NCBI GenBank assembly: GCA_025937895.1
Contig: JAICQL010000038.1
Location: 1 to 46,125 of the forward strand
Direction of reading: 5' to 3'
Length of the DNA: 46,125 bases
DNA from: Polyangiaceae bacterium
GTDB taxonomy: Bacteria > Myxococcota_A > Polyangia > Polyangiales > Polyangiaceae
Part shown: one piece after another, positions 44,786 to 46,125 of the stretch
Layout of the letters: the number at the start of each line of letters is the position of its first letter
How positions within the stretch are numbered: the stretch's first letter is position 1
The notes under the pieces: model-generated
The model's input: the letters and a program-made list of their open reading frames with translations, nothing else
Databases searched by the model: none
Told to the model about the DNA's origin: nothing
Made by a program: the position numbers and the translations under genes

Positions 44786-46125
44786 ATGAAACTTGCGGTG
44801 TTGGTCGCCGAGGGAGACGCAGCTTTGCGCTCCGCGATCTGTGAAGGGCTGGAGGCCGCAGGCCACGTCACGGTCGCAGTCGAAGATGGGCAGGCCGCGC
44901 TGGCGCGCCTGGCGGACGCTCCTTTTGACGTGGTGGTGAGCGATGCCTTGATGCCGCGCGTGGACGGCTTGACGCTATTGCAGCACGTGAAGGCGCACGC
45001 CGCCTCCATCGCCGTGGTGCTGGTGCTGACGCGCGACATCGGCAGCCAGCTGGAGCACGCGATCAAGAACGGCGTGGATGATCACGTCATCAACCCGTTC
45101 GAGATCCACGATCTGGTCCTGCGGGTCGAGCGCCTGGGTGAACGGCGGCGCATCCACCGCGAGCTTCGCTCGGCCCAGGCCACGGTGGCCGCCACCGGAG
45201 CCGGCGCGCAGCTGATCGGCCGCTCGCCGCTGATGCGCGCGCTGATCCAGCGGGTGGAGACCATCGCTCCCGCCAACGCCAGCGTCCTGATCGTGGGCGA
45301 GAGCGGCACGGGCAAGGAGCTGGTGGCTCGCGCGGTGCACGAGGCGAGCGCGCGCGCCGCCGGCCCCTTCGTCGCCGTCAACTGCGCCGCTTTCCCCGAG
45401 TCGCTGATCGAAGCAGAGCTGTTCGGGCATGAGCGCGGCGCCTTCACGGGGGCAACGCACCGGCGCGAGGGTCGTTTCAAGGCGGCCGATGGCGGCACCC
45501 TGCTGCTGGACGAGGTGGGCGAGATCCCGCCCGCCGTGCAGGCCAAGCTGCTGCGCGTCTTGCAGGAGGGCGTGGTCGAGCCGCTCGGCAGCAACCGCTC
45601 GCAAGCGCTGGATGTGCGACTGATCTGTGCCACTCACCGCAATCTCCGGCAGATGATCGCGGCCGGCACATTTCGTGAAGATCTGTACTACCGGCTCAAC
45701 GTGCTCGACATCCAGGTGCCCCCGCTGCGGCGGCGCCGCTCTGATCTCGCCCTGCTGGTGAGCCATTTTTACCGGCGCTTTGCCGGTGAGCACGCGGAGC
45801 TCAAGATCGCACCGCGCGCCTGGGCGGCGCTCCTGAGCCACTCTTTCCCGGGCAACGTGCGGGAGCTGGAGCATGCCATCCAGCACGCGGTGGTACTGGC
45901 GCGCGGCGGAGAGATCGACATCTGGCACCTGCCACACGACCTGCGCGGCGAAGCGCCGCCGGAAGAAGCGGGCACGTCGGCCATTCGCTCACTGAGCGAG
46001 TCGATGCGTGATTTCGAGCGCCAGTGCCTGCTGGTGGCGCTCAATCACAGCCGCGGAGCCAAGTGCGAGGCGGCGCGCATGCTCGGCATCTCGCGCAAGA
46101 CGCTCTGGGAGAAGCTGAAGTCGCA
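44786..46125 (+). CDS. Sigma-54 response regulator, 3' end outside the window
   Basis: An NtrC-type regulator, 446 codons visible. The ATG at 44786 is preceded by a two-codon frame (ATGAAATGA at 44781) overlapping it. The receiver (1-120) has Asp53 in VSDALMPRVD, but the conserved switch Lys is Asn105 (INPFEIHDL) and the acidic pocket is only partly kept (VAEGD). The AAA+ domain is intact: Walker A GESGTGKE, GAFTGA, Walker B GTLLLDEVGE and arginine segment REDLYYRLNV. A Fis-type helix-turn-helix (CEAARMLGISRKTLWEKLKS) ends at the window edge. It should activate sigma-54 promoters, possibly under control of the upstream kinase. Confidence 0.93.
   Translation, partial: MKLAVLVAEGDAALRSAICEGLEAAGHVTVAVEDGQAALARLADAPFDVVVSDALMPRVDGLTLLQHVKAHAASIAVVLVLTRDIGSQLEHAIKNGVDDHVINPFEIHDLVLRVERLGERRRIHRELRSAQATVAATGAGAQLIGRSPLMRALIQRVETIAPANASVLIVGESGTGKELVARAVHEASARAAGPFVAVNCAAFPESLIEAELFGHERGAFTGATHRREGRFKAADGGTLLLDEVGEIPPAVQAKLLRVLQEGVVEPLGSNRSQALDVRLICATHRNLRQMIAAGTFREDLYYRLNVLDIQVPPLRRRRSDLALLVSHFYRRFAGEHAELKIAPRAWAALLSHSFPGNVRELEHAIQHAVVLARGGEIDIWHLPHDLRGEAPPEEAGTSAIRSLSESMRDFERQCLLVALNHSRGAKCEAARMLGISRKTLWEKLKS

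Overview
The window is 46 kb of very GC-rich bacterial DNA. It has strong G/C bias at third codon positions, frequent GTG starts and 4-base ATGA/GTGA gene overlaps. It also has lipoproteins with long Gly/Ser or acidic linkers, many hybrid histidine kinases, a sigma-54 regulator, a carotenoid cluster and secreted glycoside hydrolases. This mix points to a predatory or saprophytic myxobacterium (Myxococcota, probably Polyangia-like). The assignment rests on gene content only. No mobile element, CRISPR array, rRNA or replication origin was seen.

Region 1 (1-5522, minus) is a tightly packed redox operon. In transcription order it holds a DUF6599-type membrane-anchored protein, a Tat-signal DUF362 protein, a NapH-NapG-like membrane polyferredoxin fusion, a Tat-exported aldo/keto reductase with a C-terminal Fe-S motif, and the first codons of a fifth gene at the window edge. 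Most of its parts are predicted to face the periplasm, so it looks like an undescribed electron-transfer module.

Region 2 (5645-22495) is mixed housekeeping and accessory content: an EAL-HDOD protein, a Gly/Ser-rich lipoprotein, ileS, a lipoprotein GH67 alpha-glucuronidase, a GNAT acetyltransferase, two tandem tRNA-Ser genes (GGA and CGA) behind one clear promoter, a coiled-coil exported protein, a two-CBS protein, a large TonB-dependent receptor, a GST, a small FKBP isomerase and a broken sulfonate-binding lipoprotein. Several strong hairpins mark transcript ends.

Region 3 (22678-33717) centres on carotenoid synthesis. The minus-strand operon crtY-crtE-crtI-crtB ends in an unrecognised polytopic membrane protein with four [D/E]xxxH motifs. 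A glycosyltransferase is transcribed divergently, and a DUF2141 protein overlaps its 3' end. GGPP made by CrtE is condensed by CrtB, desaturated by CrtI and cyclised by CrtY. No known hydroxylase is present, although the glycosyltransferase would need a hydroxylated acceptor. The unknown membrane protein is therefore the most interesting candidate in the window. Two MFS transporters and an unrecognised 312-residue protein flank the cluster.

Region 4 (33754-46125) is mainly signalling. It has a receiver-kinase and a 1154-residue hybrid kinase transcribed divergently, then a GH5-like lipoprotein that seems to lack its catalytic nucleophile. A fructosamine-kinase/LMW-phosphatase pair follows, fitting protein deglycation. 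Last come a PAS hybrid kinase and a sigma-54 response regulator, cut by the window end. That regulator lacks the conserved receiver lysine, and its start codon is preceded by two mutually exclusive hairpins.
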